Below, piece by piece: positions 46,174 to 57,154 of a stretch of 64,000 nucleotides of DNA. Below the pieces are notes generated by a model. It did no database searches, was not told where the DNA came from, and was given only the letters and a program-made list of their open reading frames with translations. The stretch spans positions 1 to 64,000 of the forward strand of contig JADDOH010011236.1 of assembly GCA_016648135.1 (NCBI GenBank). Reading direction: 5' to 3'. The stretch's first letter is position 1. Each line of letters begins with the position of its first letter. Origin of the DNA: Agrypnia vestita. Taxonomy: Eukaryota > Arthropoda > Insecta > Trichoptera > Phryganeidae. The position numbers and the translations under genes are program-made.

Positions 46174-46505
46174 ATATATTACATGACAATACAAGAATAA
46201 AAACAATTAGTTATCTTCAATGCTTTTCATTATCAGTTGTCCCTCGGGTTCGAGGAAGACTATTCTTCAAGATTATGGGTTTTCTTGGTTGCTGAAGGGT
46301 TCCATTTGTAATGAGAATATATCAGGGGAAGGGAGTGGGGTAAAGAGGGGGAGGGGAGATGGCACCTATATTTTACGCAAGCTCCTAAATAATAAGTATG
46401 TAAAATTTGGGTCAAATCTGAGTAGATCTCAAATTGTAGATTTTTATAGGGAAATAGCGCGGGGAAGAGGTGGGGTAAGAGGGTATTAAATTTTGTGTTT
46501 GGTTC

Positions 46506-46680
46506 GAGTAGCTTGTTGGTCTTATGGTTAGGACTCTCGCCTCGTGATCCAAAGGTCGCAGATTCAAATCTCACTCCAGACAAGCAAGTTAGTCCTATTT
46601 TCATAGCACAAGCGTGTAGCTTAATTTGAAAATAATAAGAATATTGATGTGACACGAATTCCGTGTTCGCATCTCTATTT
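46506..46680 (+). repeat. SINE family A, copy 3
   Basis: Same head and 3' end as copies 1 and 2. Box B has two changes (GCAGATTCAAATC) so the promoter is probably weak. A run of 10 A follows at 46681-46690. Confidence 0.8.
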
Positions 46681-46688
46681 AAAAAAAA

Positions 46689-46775
46689 AATGTGAGGGGA
46701 GACGTACTTCCGGTGTGTCCCAATCCCCTCGTCCAAAAAAGGGGTTTAGTTCATCTCAGACAATTTTATAGTCTG
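46689..46775 (+). repeat. Dispersed repeat D, block 2, plus
   Basis: TACTTCCGGTGTGTCCCAAT and GGGGTTTAGTTCATCTCAGACAATTTTATAGTC match the 10740-10825 copy. As at 10.3 kb it lies downstream of a SINE A copy in the same orientation. Confidence 0.55.
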
Positions 46776-47005
46776 TGGTTTGGGCTACTTGCCGTCCTGG
46801 GATGTGCAACCCTCTACGTAATTGGAACGGTTAGTGTGATAAAATCGAATAATTCAAATGAAAGTAATAATAATAGCAAATTTAATTTTAGTACAATTTT
46901 CCAATTTTAAAATTTCCGAAAAGAAATGAAAAGAACGAAGATAAAAAGTGATAAAAAGATCAAACTAAGGTAAAAATTTCTTCATTATTTCTTTTATTTT
47001 TTCAG

Positions 47006-47071
47006 CTCATTGATGTGTTATGTGAAGCGACATATTTACAACCGATAATGACGTTGTTCCAGGCACGTCAG
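47006..47071 (+). CDS. Candidate 66-bp exon, plus strand
   Basis: A strong pyrimidine tract ending TTTTTTCAG (47005) precedes, and CAG/GTAGGT (47071/47072) follows. The 22 codons between are open in phase 0 and read LIDVLCEATYLQPIMTLFQA plus RQ, a plausible helical segment. I cannot name the protein. An exon of this length with both sites strong is unlikely but not impossible by chance in 64 kb. It is on the opposite strand to the 42234 exon, so the two would belong to different genes. Confidence 0.35.
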
Positions 47072-47645
47072 GTAGGTCAGAACACCACTATCTTCATTTT
47101 TCATTTACAGTTCGACATTTGTGTCTAATGATCTTCATTTCTATAATACCATGTATTTATTGAAATTCAATTTGAAAACTAAACGACCAAAAGATTCGGC
47201 GGCGTTTCTCTATGAACTAAAGAAACCGACCACGAAGGCGAAGAATAGTCTTCTAGAACCAATGTATGCATGACGCAGCACGGCAGAAAAAGTTATCTTT
47301 TAGTAAGGTGGCCATAAATAAGAGCACTCTTCGCGAGAGCGTGTCCCCCTCGGGACCGGGGCGAGGAATTCTTGGGCGTCTCTCAGTTATTTCCCCACCG
47401 TAATTATTTGGAAAAATATTTTGGCAGTAGACCACTGATATTATAATACGCCTCGGAATTCTCTACACGCCGCCGCCGCCGCCGCCGCCGCCGCCCGCCG
47501 CGTGCCCCTGTTGGCTCGACGTGCCCAGTGCCCATCAGGCTAGGCCGGTCTCGCGTGCTGGACTGTGGACTGCCTCAACATTTTCGAATGCCTCGAGGAT
47601 TTCGACTACTCACCGCGCCCAGCCGAGTAGACTCTATTTGAAGGG
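47072..47645. other. No gene; (CCG)n run at 47469-47500
   Basis: A GC-rich stretch at 47455-47540 holds about ten CGC/CCG units. Short frames only. Confidence 0.45.
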
Positions 47646-47648
47646 GTA

Positions 47649-47879
47649 AAAGCAAAGGCAGCAACGTCCCACTAGGGTGTTTCTGAGGTAAATTCAAAAA
47701 ACATGTCACTAATCAATGAAATTTCTCTGTAATCTACGAAACCTACATCTTATTGGAAATAAGTTTTTAAAACAATTGCCACCTCTGTTTTCCTTTTATA
47801 TACGTGTATAAATAAATATATGAATTTCAAATATGGATATTGCTGTTTGTTAGTAAGTGCAGAAATTGCTGCTTTTGCT
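47649..47879. mobile_element. Degraded AAAGCAAAGG-end element
   Basis: The left end AAAGCAAAGGCAGCA follows TA, and the right end TTGCTGCTTTTGCTA is a poor inverse. GGATATTGCTG also recurs from the 28715-28927 element. The inner arms have diverged. Confidence 0.4.
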
Positions 47880-48750
47880 AGTTCAGTCTGATTTCAGTCT
47901 AAAATTCGACATCATTCATCAATCATCATCATCGAAGCGGCCATTTTGTCGCGTGACATATCCTTGGGGTTGATTGGTTGGTTCTAAATTAAAAATCTTC
48001 GGTGTCTGCATTGAAAACATTTTTTTTTGGATTTACCCTCTATTATTTGTAGCTATTTGGTATCAGAATGAGGTTTGCAGGAGGACAACCAAGTATTTTG
48101 TAGGTCTTTTCTGCCTTCATGAACAATACAATACTAACACGAATATGCTATCGTCGTATACAAGTCAAAAACGACTCCTAAATCTCAAACAGTAGGTTAT
48201 TGTTGAAATAATATGTCACTTATTTTGTATCTGCGAGATTTAATGCGCCCTTCGAAATTGTACTTCATTACAGATAATATAATTAAGTACAATTATTAAG
48301 ATGACTTAACGTGTTGTAATTTGTAATACTCCCACCCATATATTCTAACCCTTCGATCGATGAATAAATACAAAAAAATGTCAGGACCCGGGGTTTACAC
48401 GAGTTGTACGCGTACGATGTTAAACCAATATACATGTGTTACAAAAGTGTATTTTGACTCCTTCGGCAGACTCACGTTGCACAATATGGCGCATCTGTAC
48501 ATTCACGAGCTCTGCATTCCAGACAACTTGGTCAACCTCTCCAGTCAGCCACTACTTCAGCTATAAGAGTTGTAGAACCAATACCACATATTATTACTAA
48601 ATCGTAAACATAATTTCAAGAAACAATTTTTAACTACAAGTTGAGAGTGCTTCTAAAAGTAATGATATTATGTTAAATCGCCCGAAAGGAGAATTTTTAC
48701 GAAATTACGCCATACAATTCAACCAATTTTATTTTTTTATCTAGTTTTTT
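47880..48750. other. No gene seen
   Basis: Short frames (47974-48195 and 48360-48566) are unrecognised. No repeat identified. Confidence 0.4.
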
Positions 48751-48835
48751 TAGGCTAGCGGTAAATCACTCACCACTAGATAGTATTCGCCCAAGTGGTC
48801 CAGGATTCGAGTCTCGTTCTGGGAGACTTTCGATT
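48751..48835 (+). repeat. tRNA-like SINE head, orphan copy
   Basis: Box A-like TAGGCTAGCGGTAAATC and box B GGATTCGAGTCTCG, about 40 bases apart. A T-rich body follows. No second copy is seen in the window. Confidence 0.45.
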
Positions 48836-49184
48836 TAGATTTATTTATTATATTGCCAGTCTAGATCAGTTTCTTTTACATTGAAAAGAGTAATAATACG
48901 TTTTTTTATATTTGATGCAAAAATATTGCGGTTGGAACAATGTAAATCAAAATTATACAATTAGCTTTATACGTATTTCACCACATGCCTTTTTAGTTAT
49001 TATTATTACTAAAAAGGTGGGTTTTGATTGTAAAATTGTGGTGAAATATAAATTGATTTAATCGTACAAGTTTTATTAAAATGTCCAACCACAATGTTTT
49101 TGAACAATATTTTTATGTGGATGTTCTGAGAACACAATTACTGAATTTTATCCACAGGGTGATTTTTATTCATTTAGTAAGATA

Positions 49185-49330
49185 AAGTATAGAAGTCTCA
49201 CAGAGATGAAGCTATTTATATGGGAATCGTGTGTGTTAGTCTATATAGGGTGTCCCAGGGCTTAAGACCTGTATGATCTGGCTAAATAATAACTTTACAC
49301 AATACAACGTTCATTTTGTATAAAAGTTCT
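49185..49330 (+). repeat. Foldback family, single arm
   Basis: Shares GAAGCTATTTATATGGGAA, CCCAGGGCTTAAGACCTGTATGA and AACTTTACACAATACAACGTTC with the foldback arms at 13.7 and 16.1 kb. Confidence 0.6.
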
Positions 49331-49625
49331 AAATCAGTTCATAAACAACGTTTTTGTAAAAAATAAATAAAAATATGGTATTAATAGTAGGTATTTACAT
49401 TATTAACTAATACTACTACATAATGTATTACACATATTTAAGTACATTAAAATAAAATAAATTTTTTATTATTATTTTTAAAAAAACTGACTTGATCTCT
49501 GAATATGTGAAAAAGGTTTAAGAAGATATTAATTACAGGGGAAGGTATGGCTATATTTTTTAAGGTCCTAAAAATTAATTGTGCACAATTAGATCGGTCA
49601 AAGGGTATGGAGCAGTTGCTTAGAG

Positions 49626-49746
49626 CAGCGGTCGCCAAGCTTTAGAACCTCACGAATTACTATGTAGTATTTTAAATATGATAACAGGACCACCGAAATT
49701 TTCTCGCGGACCACCGTTGGTCCGCGATTCACCACTTTGACCGCTG
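49626..49746. mobile_element. 121-bp hAT MITE
   Basis: Ends CAGCGGTC and GACCGCTG are exact inverses. The flanks GCTTAGAG (49618-49625) and GTTTAGAG (49747-49754) form an 8-bp duplication with one mismatch. The inner part repeats GGACCACCG three times. Size and ends define a non-autonomous hAT element. Confidence 0.8.
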
Positions 49747-50524
49747 GTTTAGAGAACAGATAGGTAGATAGTGGGAGATCCAGTTTTATACAGAGATTAT
49801 TAGTATATCTGTATTCTGTTTACAAATTAATAACACAAAATCAAAATCTAGCAGTCATGACGACTCCAGATTTAAAAATTTTTAATTATGAAAACAAAAA
49901 AGTTAAAACAAGAAATGAGGAATAAAAGAATGCGCACCGCCAAAATTATTATAGTACGAAATGGCATCTACCAGCGTACCACCACCTCGGACAAAGTGTG
50001 CCATTACGAGCGATGATCGGCCACGGAATGCGAAGGCTAAACAAAACGGAGAATAATGATGCCATATCCACTTGCCCAGGCTCCAGTTCCCAGCGTGTCG
50101 CGCTGCTTGACAGCGCCAGCGTCGGGCTGGGGGGGTGGGGGGGGGGGGTGGGGGGCACGTGACGCCGCGGCCCCAATGCCTGCTGCCGACCCTCGACCAA
50201 GGGCGAGAACGTCGCGAAACATTCAAATATAGCTGACTGAATCAAAATATTGAAAAGATAAACAAAGTTGCATTAATATAAATTACCAGAATATTTGTCC
50301 ATTAAAACGATTTGGTGTTTCCTTTTAATATGTAGATACAATGTTTTGAATAAAAACAGCAGTGCCGTATCTAGGTGTTTGCCAGGGGTGTGCAGTGAGC
50401 ATGAGTATTTTTTACGTAAACAAAACTTTTGAAAGAATAGAAATAAAATCTACATCTTGTAAATTTCTTGGTACACGGTCTGATTCCACGGCTGGTACCA
50501 ATACGTTTGATTTGTCTAAAAAAA
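49747..50524. other. No gene; G-run at 50127-50156
   Basis: Thirty bases that are nearly all G (with three T) could form a G-quadruplex and cause overlapping minus frames rich in Pro (49903-50245). Those frames are not supported. Confidence 0.5.
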
Positions 50525-50620
50525 TGAAGAGCTTGTAAATTTTGAAACAATTACGAAAAAGGTCAAACTAAATACTCTTAATAATTTAATCCATAAAACA
50601 ATGTTTTCATTATAAATTCT
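50525..50620 (+). repeat. Dispersed repeat D, block 1 fragment
   Basis: GAGCTTGTAAATTTTGAAAC and CTAAATACTCTTAA match 10490-10560. Confidence 0.5.
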
Positions 50621-51751
50621 TCATACGCAAGAAAAAGACCTATATGCAGAATTTTTCATTTGATGTCATTCAAACTTCTTCTCAGTACAGAATGGATGAT
50701 TCTAGGAACCTAGAAACGGCTAATTTTAACCAATACTGCTGTATCATAATGACATCACTCAAGTATGATTATACAGGAACCTAGCCCTACTAAAAAAACG
50801 GAAAATATCGATTTTGGATGTCAAAAAACTGCGAGGGGTAAAAAAAATGCACAAAAAATAGCGCCTCAACTATTATTCAAACGTGATTACGATTTTTGAA
50901 TTTCATTCAAACTATACAGACAGTCGCAGAAACATCGCGCTCGGTAAAAAAAGGCAAAAAAAGGGTTTTATTTTTGTCACGCCGCGAGAAAGAGACGAAT
51001 GCAAAATTCTGATATACAAAAGAAAGACTGCCGGATATTGCACCTTTTGCACTATTCATATTGTCGATTTTTTTCTTAAACACCATGTTTAATTGCAATT
51101 GAAAAAGAGTCTAAAAATGAAAATAAAATTTCGTTTTTGAGAAGAGCCAAGCGGGAAGGGTTAGGGGGAGAGGCCCGAAAAATAAAATAAATATCAGGTC
51201 CCATTGAGGGTTTCCTGAAGTTTTTATTTTCAGGATCGAACGAAAATTCGCAAAGTTATTAGCGTTGCAAAATGGTTCTTGGGATTAAAATGAAAAAAGG
51301 TGAAAAGACTCAATTCTGAAGAGGAGAGTCGTCCCGCAACAAATGTATTTCCCAAAGACGTCGGCGGGCCGCGCCCGACTGAGGGAGGAACTTGAAGTTT
51401 TTGGAATCGGGCTCTCGGTCGACGCGTTTTTTTTCGCAAAAAACAAAAACAAACACAATAATCGTGCATACCGAAAAAGTCGTTAAAATGCGTTGTCGTC
51501 GACGTCGAGTCGACGTGCAAAATTGCATTTCGATTGGGTGACGGGAAGAGTATTAATTTTCACTTCCACGTTCACGTACGGCGTACTAATATAAAGAATT
51601 AAATAATAAAAAGTATAAAGTTCTCGCCTACGAAAAAATCTACGACAGCTCAGTCGATATACCTCAAATTGCATCACTGTTTTGAAAGTTATGAATATGA
51701 CTGCAATGTTCATCAGAATGCAACGAAAGTAGAATTTTCTTAGTAAGTAGA
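50621..51751. other. No supported gene
   Basis: A GC-richer patch at 51340-51540 opens overlapping minus frames without domains. Confidence 0.4.
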
Positions 51752-52035
51752 AAGGGTTATTTTGGAAAACATTAATAACTTCGCAGGACTATATAATTAT
51801 GAGTCGAAAATGTTCAAGCAGCCATGACCTAATATATCAATAGTTATGGAGTTATGCAATATCAATGTTGTGTTTTTTTTTAATATTATGACTTACTTTT
51901 TACAAAACGTTGAAGTACCTATCATCCCAGTAACTTATATCGATGAGATCATGAATGCTTGAACATTTTCGACTCATAATTAAAGCAGGAATATAGTCAG
52001 TCCTGCGAGGTTATCAATGTTTTCAAATAACCCTG
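51752..52035. mobile_element. Palindromic TIR element, copy 2 (short)
   Basis: Ends AGGGTTATTTTGG and CAAATAACCCTG with inner TTAATAACTTCGCAGGA and ATGAGTCGAAAATGTTC match copy 1 at 22495-23189, but the centre is deleted to 284 bp total. TA follows the right end; the left TA has mutated to GA. Confidence 0.75.
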
Positions 52036-52569
52036 TAAATCAGGATTCTTCGTCCGTTTTTATGACCATAATCTAATTAATACATTGTCAAGGTCCAACA
52101 AAGCATACCATACCTTTTAGAGTTAAAAAGGCTATTTTTACATTTTTATGAATTTAAGCACCCATTACTTTTTAATAATTTCTGTAAAAATGGCAAAACT
52201 TCAGGGCCCGGGATATATGTGTCCTGGCGAAGGGACATGCCTTGCTCCACGCCGGGTAGCTTCGCACGCAACATATTTTATACTATTAATAAAAATAAAC
52301 ATATGTCATCTCCTGACCTTGACCGCTCTCGGAAGTACTTACTTAAAAAATCATTAATATGAGACAAACGGGTGTAAAGAGATCACCAGACTGGTAAATA
52401 AAGATGTTAGGATAAGTGACAAAGATGTGTAACAAAAACAAAGTGACAAAGAATAAAATATTATATTGTTGTTATTAATATTTTATATATTTAAAGCATT
52501 AACTTTGTGGTCAGACATTTTAACAAAATATTATTCATATTAGTATATAACCACAAAAATTACTTTTTT
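52036..52569. other. No gene seen; PLE-like flank near the end
   Basis: AT-rich. The phrase TTAACTTTGTGG near 52499-52510 is shared in inverse with 2915-2930, near the other hammerhead-like copy of this family. Confidence 0.4.
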
Positions 52570-52610
52570 GTCTACCGGTTTCGAGACGCAACCCGTCTCT
52601 TCGTCAGGAC
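52570..52610 (-). ncRNA. Hammerhead-like RNA motif, best-preserved copy
   Basis: Minus strand: stem I strand GUC, CUGACGA, one extra A, stem II GAGACG/CGUCUC with loop GGUUG, GAAA, stem III ACC/GGU without a loop, the site UA, then GAC, which closes stem I. Stems I and II pair perfectly. The UA would be the cleavage position. Two features differ from textbook type I ribozymes: the base between CUGACGA and stem II, and a loop-less stem III, which in known short-stem hammerheads is compensated by dimer formation. PLE origin is inferred from the related copy at 2812-2849 and the shared flank. Confidence 0.65.
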
Positions 52611-53099
52611 TACCACTACACTAGCATTGTGTAGCATGTAAACATTACTACACACATTACAACCATAGTATTATTTACACACCAACACTTTCACAAAATT
52701 CTCTTCATATGCGCGTTACTCTAACTAAAGTGCACGTTGGTCTTGACCACTAGACTATTATTATATCATTACGTATTATTATTATAACATTTCTGAAAAA
52801 TCCGTCGGGGTGATGAATTCCTGTAGTACCTACTATTAGCAGAATAGTATTCAAAATTGAAGAGCTTATCAGTTCAATAGTAGGTAGTCTAAGTCGGCTT
52901 TCCGTTCCGGCGTTCGATGAGCTTGGACGTCAGAGGAATATCGTTAATGGCTGAGCGAATCGGATTAATAATTAATACAGTTTAATTCAATTAAAAACGG
53001 CGTTCCGTGTACAATTTACTCATCGTAAATTCAGATGCTGAGTGAGCAGTGTTAAATCTTTTTAGTGTATGCAAGCATATAGAATAGTAGACGACAACC
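52611..53099. other. No gene seen
   Basis: AT-rich spacer, no recognisable repeat. Confidence 0.4.
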
Positions 53100-53640
53100 T
53101 TCTTGTAAATATATTTTTTTTCACGCTTATATTTAAATGTACTAAAAAGAAAAAAAAATCGGCCAAAATTTTTTTGCCTCTCTCCAGGTAAAAGTTGTAT
53201 TGATTGAATATTGATATTGATTTATTGAAAGGTTTATGATATTGATGTTTGTGTATATCAGAATTATGTTATTGATGGAGGGAAACTGCAAATACTTTGA
53301 AGAGTGGGGTAAATTTTTTTGCAGAAAATGTATTTTTTAATATTTAGTGCATTTAAATGTAAAAGTTTTTTCAATATTTTCGTGTAACACAATTTATTAC
53401 TTTTTAGTATTAATATTACCCAGCGGCAGCGTACAAAATCACTTCGGTGGGAAACTAGTGCCATCTTTGGTGAACTCAATAACTAATTTCCCATATAAAA
53501 CATTACTTTATTAATTATGATGAATACGCCTGTGTGCAAAATTTTAGCTCAATTGGACATTGGGAAGCGGGTGAAGAAATATCGATAGTAAGTCCTTCCA
53601 GATAGACAGACAGGTGAAGCCAATATAAGCTTGGTAAAAA
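53100..53640 (+). repeat. Dispersed repeat E, copy 2 (LINE 3'-like)
   Basis: Shares the block order of 36895-37250 with an extra 180 bp (about 53190-53390) near the left. Its end CAGATAGACAGACAGGTGAAGCC is like insect LINE 3' ends. Confidence 0.55.
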
Positions 53641-55250
53641 AAGCATATTTGTTAAATAATAAAAAATGTTAATAAGTTGTCCTAAATAAAGGGTGTCTCG
53701 TAGCTAGTAGCAAAAATTTTGGGGAAATTTATTTATTTAATGATGAATAAAAAATATTCTTTACACTTTGGGTGAAATGTCAACAATTTCACGATTTTGC
53801 ATTTTAATTTTAAAGAATTGCGGAGTTGACGCAAAAAGCAACCAGCTTAAAATCTTTTTAAGATGGTTGCTTTTAAGTGGTAGCTAATACGTCTGAAGAG
53901 CGGCATTGATATTGCGGACAGCAAAGTTGGCCTAATAGATGTAATAAATGTCAAATAAATTTTATACCTTTGCATAGAAAAAATATTCAGTATGGTTGTT
54001 TGATCAGTTGTAGTTGTAATCAAACAGTCGTTTTCGTAAAAATCTAAGCATTTTGCTCAACTATTACTACCGGCCCTTAGGGGTTTACTGAAATAGAAGC
54101 CACGGTGTGTCAGTGCAGGGCGAGGGGTGCACGGCCACGTGGCTGCCAGCCAGCCGCCGGAGGGAGCGAGACAGGAAGCCCCGCGCACCGGCTGGAGCCT
54201 GTCTTTAATATATTATGTTGCTCCTAGCCACGCACAATAAAATGGGGGGAAGCGGACTTTACAATATGTCTTACTACATCTGCTACAGGGTAGGTCTCTA
54301 CTACAAGGTAGAGATCGGCAATCTTTTATTGACCAGCGGATTATGTCTAACGGCAAAGTTCTCTAATTGTAACTAACTAACTAACTAACTAACTAACGAA
54401 CACGTCCGGTGACCGGTGTCGGAGCCTTTAATAACATAAAATATGATCAATTTCATCAACAAAACACCCCCTTTGATCTTCATTCAGACAGACATTTGTG
54501 TTTAAAATCGATTTTATTTCAAAAAGATCATGAAAATGGAGGAACGGTGTATAAAAATTGTGTTAAATTGACAAGAATCTGATTCACGAACATCATCATC
54601 ATTTTTTTTCATAAACAAATTTAATGAATACTAGAATTCGAATACATTGCAGAGGGACAGGAGATCTATTTTTTACATCTGCAATTTTAGTTGTCTGCAA
54701 ATTTGTGCACTGAATCATATCTGCCTGCCTTTTCTCGCATTTTTCACGAATAGTCATTCTCACAGGTATTACACAATTCTATAATAAAGGGATTATTTTG
54801 TGTAATACATATTTTTTAATATCATTCATACTATCCGATCTCCGTTTGTCAGAGATGGAATTTTTTCCAACTTGAGTTATTAAAAATTTAGGTATCTGAT
54901 TAGTAGATAGGTACTATAAAATTACATCAGGGAGGTCTGGTACACTAACGTTAGACATTTTCAAACATCCTACTGATGACTACTAATGACCCAGACAAAA
55001 TCAAGATTTTGTTTAATCCTTTACAAGTTTATCTTCATTATAATTAGTTTGGTTGCATCTATGAGTTACCTAAGTATTGAATCAGAGAGAGGGGTACCTT
55101 TTACATAAAATTGCATTATTGAATTTTCAATTTTTCGGAGATGTCTGACTAATGAACTGGACGATCGATATGGCTGATTGAAATGTAATCGTTGTCGCCG
55201 ATTTTATTAGTCCAGCAGGTTTTAGGGTTTGCCTGTTGGCCTCCTAACGA
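53641..55250. other. No gene; (AACT)n at 54371-54397
   Basis: A CpG-rich patch at about 54100-54200, a short AACT microsatellite, and AT-rich flanks. No frame longer than 60 codons is recognised. Confidence 0.45.
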
Positions 55251-55291
55251 GGGTTGTCAACTTTTTTTTACAAGAAATAAAGTATATTTAG

Positions 55292-55610
55292 TTTTATATT
55301 TATTTATGGTTTTTGTATTTAATTTGTAGAACTCCATATTTATTTTTAGCGAAATTTAAAATAAATTAAATTTTTAATAAATATTATTATTAAGTTCTAC
55401 GGGTTAAGTATTTTCACCACAAATATCTAATTACTCTAAAGGGGAAGGGGTAACTTAAAATTTTATAAATAAGTCGTTTGTACGTGGTATATCCACTGTT
55501 TGATAATGGCCTTACAAGCCGAAACAGCTGTAACACATAAAAATACTTAACCCGTTGAACTTAATAATAATATTTATTAAAAATTTAATTTATTTTAAAT
55601 TTCGCTAAAA
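55292..55610 (+). mobile_element. Nested PLE-like insertion with 70-bp inverted repeat
   Basis: Flanked by an exact 12-bp duplication AAGTATATTTAG (55280-55291 and 55611-55622), which proves insertion into the hAT element. The left part (55346-55420) and right end (55540-55610) are near-perfect inverted repeats (TTTAGCGAAATTTAAAATAA ... GGGTTAAGTATTTT). A hammerhead-like motif sits just before the right arm. No ORF. An inverted 5' copy of its own 3' end is a pattern known from Penelope-like insertions, so I class it there by structure only. Confidence 0.7.
55497..55535 (+). ncRNA. Degenerate hammerhead-like motif in nested insertion
   Basis: UGU and ACA form a perfect 3-bp stem I. The core is UUGAUAA (two changes from CUGAUGA), one extra U, stem II GGC/GCC, GAAA, a perfect stem III ACAG/CUGU, and UA. 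The two core changes should abolish cleavage. It matches the layout of the other copies, including the extra base. Confidence 0.45.
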
Positions 55611-55639
55611 AAGTATATTTAGGTCTGAGAAGAATATTA

Positions 55640-55930
55640 AACAGTATTTTAGAAAAATGAACAGTATTTTATTTACGAAATTTTTAGAGCTTCTCGCACA
55701 ACTTATTAATTTACACTCTTTTTTAAAAACTTCATATGCCTCACCACAATTATAACTAAAATTAAAATAAATGAGGAGCTCATTTTTTATTAAATTAATA
55801 TTTGCTCTATTTCTATCCTCCCGCCGCTTTGCATTCATTACTGAAAATATTCTTTCAGTAAATGCGGAGGTAGCGGGAACAGAAAGTAGATATGAGACAA
55901 TTTTAGTAATATTTCAAGAGTACTCATTTC
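55640..55930 (-). pseudogene. hAT transposase dimerisation-domain remnant
   Basis: Minus-strand translation reads VPATSAFTERIFSVMNAKRR, then EDRNRANINLIKNELLIYFN and NCGEAYEVFKKE. The pattern P.TSA..ER.FSVMN..R.D.RN......IK is the C-terminal hAT dimerisation region that ends the enzyme. The catalytic RNase H-like region upstream is absent, and stops follow at both ends. It belongs to the surrounding hAT element by orientation and position. Confidence 0.8.
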
Positions 55931-56164
55931 AAGAAAATCTTTGTATTCTCTGATACTTTTTCATAAATTACTTTGAAATTTGTTAATTCTGAATATAAAT
56001 CATCCATACCAATATTTCTGTGAGCGTCTAAGTCTGAAACTTATAGTGTTACGAATTTTGATGCTGAAAACAGTATTTTGTATACTTTATTTTTGTTCAA
56101 CAGTAAAAAGCATAATGTAGTGAAAAACAGTATGATATTTTTAACAGTATAGTTGGCAACCCTA

Positions 56165-56788
56165 CTCCTAACTCCCCTGGGTGACTGCGTTTCTTCCGTC
56201 CTCCGAGCGAAGTGACATGCACAATTACCATATCATTTAATTGACGTATTCTATTATATCGACTACTCTATCTTATCCTCACATTTCGTTTGGTTTCTCT
56301 CCGTGTGATCATTCTAACAGTTTTTCATTCATTAATTTTCATTTTGCGTTCATTGAGACCTAAAGTATAATTTATAAGCATACATTACGTATGTACCTAC
56401 AGCACTATATCACATACATATAAAATATCAATGTCCTTTAATGTCACGCGTGAGAAAATTTGAAAAAAATAAAACGGATACAAACCATACAGATACATAC
56501 ATACATGCAAACAGATACATACAGATAAATACAGCAGTGTTAATTTCGAAATAATTGAATTAGAGGGGTATGTGACTTACTGTTCTGAAGATATATTATT
56601 CCATCGTAAAAAAATGGGAAAGTGCACTGTTTCTGCGCACAATTAAATAATAAATACCTACATGGTTTTAGAAATGTATCTACTGTTCATAACGATGGTT
56701 TTTCAAAGATAAAAGGTTAATCTGGTTTCTCATAATGTTTCACTGATATTAAAAAATATCGAATAATATACAAGATAATAATATAGGG
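56165..56788. other. No gene; degenerate (CATA)n at about 56485-56535
   Basis: A stretch of ATACA/CAGATACATA repeats, otherwise AT-rich. Confidence 0.45.
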
Positions 56789-57094
56789 AAACTCCTCATA
56801 AATTCAAAAGATAAAGATAATATTTTTAACAATTCAGGTGTTTATAAACTTTCGTGCAAAGATTGTATAGCGTTTTACCGAACCGCTGTACAAACCGGCC
56901 GAAATTTTAATGTAAGAGTTAAAGAGCATTTGAGATGTCTGAATAATCGTGGTTTTTAAGAATTTTCAAATCATTTATTAGAAAATGATCGCGGTTTTGA
57001 TAAAAATTTAGGACTTTCTATTTTACACATACATAATTTTGGTCTGAAATTGAATAATTTAGAATCATTAGAAATTAGTAATAGAGCTTTTTAA
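56789..57094 (+). pseudogene. PLE GIY-YIG endonuclease fragment, plus
   Basis: The frame reads KLLINSKDKDNIFNNSGVYK, LSCKDCIAFYRTAVQTGRNF, RVKEHLRCLNNRGF, an in-frame stop at about 56960, then SNHLLENDRGFDKNLGLSIL and LNNLESLEIS. GVYKLSC is the GIY half. The YIG half (usual Y.GQTGR) is disturbed to YRTAVQTGR by a small insertion. CxxC and the following basic helix are as in PLEs. The domain would nick DNA for target-primed insertion. It is dead here (stop, insertion, no reverse transcriptase upstream). Confidence 0.85.
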
Positions 57095-57154
57095 TAAATT
57101 AAAAATCCCTACATTACAAAATATTTACAAAAAAAATTGCATTCTTCAACTTTA

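Larger units (their letters stand above)
55251..56164 (-). mobile_element. hAT element with 8-bp target duplication
   Basis: The flanks are an exact 8-bp duplication, CTCCTAAC (55243-55250 and 56165-56172). The terminal repeats are AGGGTTGTCAAC and GTTGGCAACCCT with one mismatch. It carries a dead transposase C-terminus on the minus strand and a nested insertion (55292-55610). The total without the nest is about 600 bp, so most of the original gene is gone. Confidence 0.85.

Noticed and set aside
49903..50245. Proline-rich minus frames
   Set aside because: Generated by a G-run (50127-50156) read in three frames.
54371..54397. Short direct repeats suggestive of an array
   Set aside because: A simple AACT microsatellite; no spacers, so not CRISPR-like.
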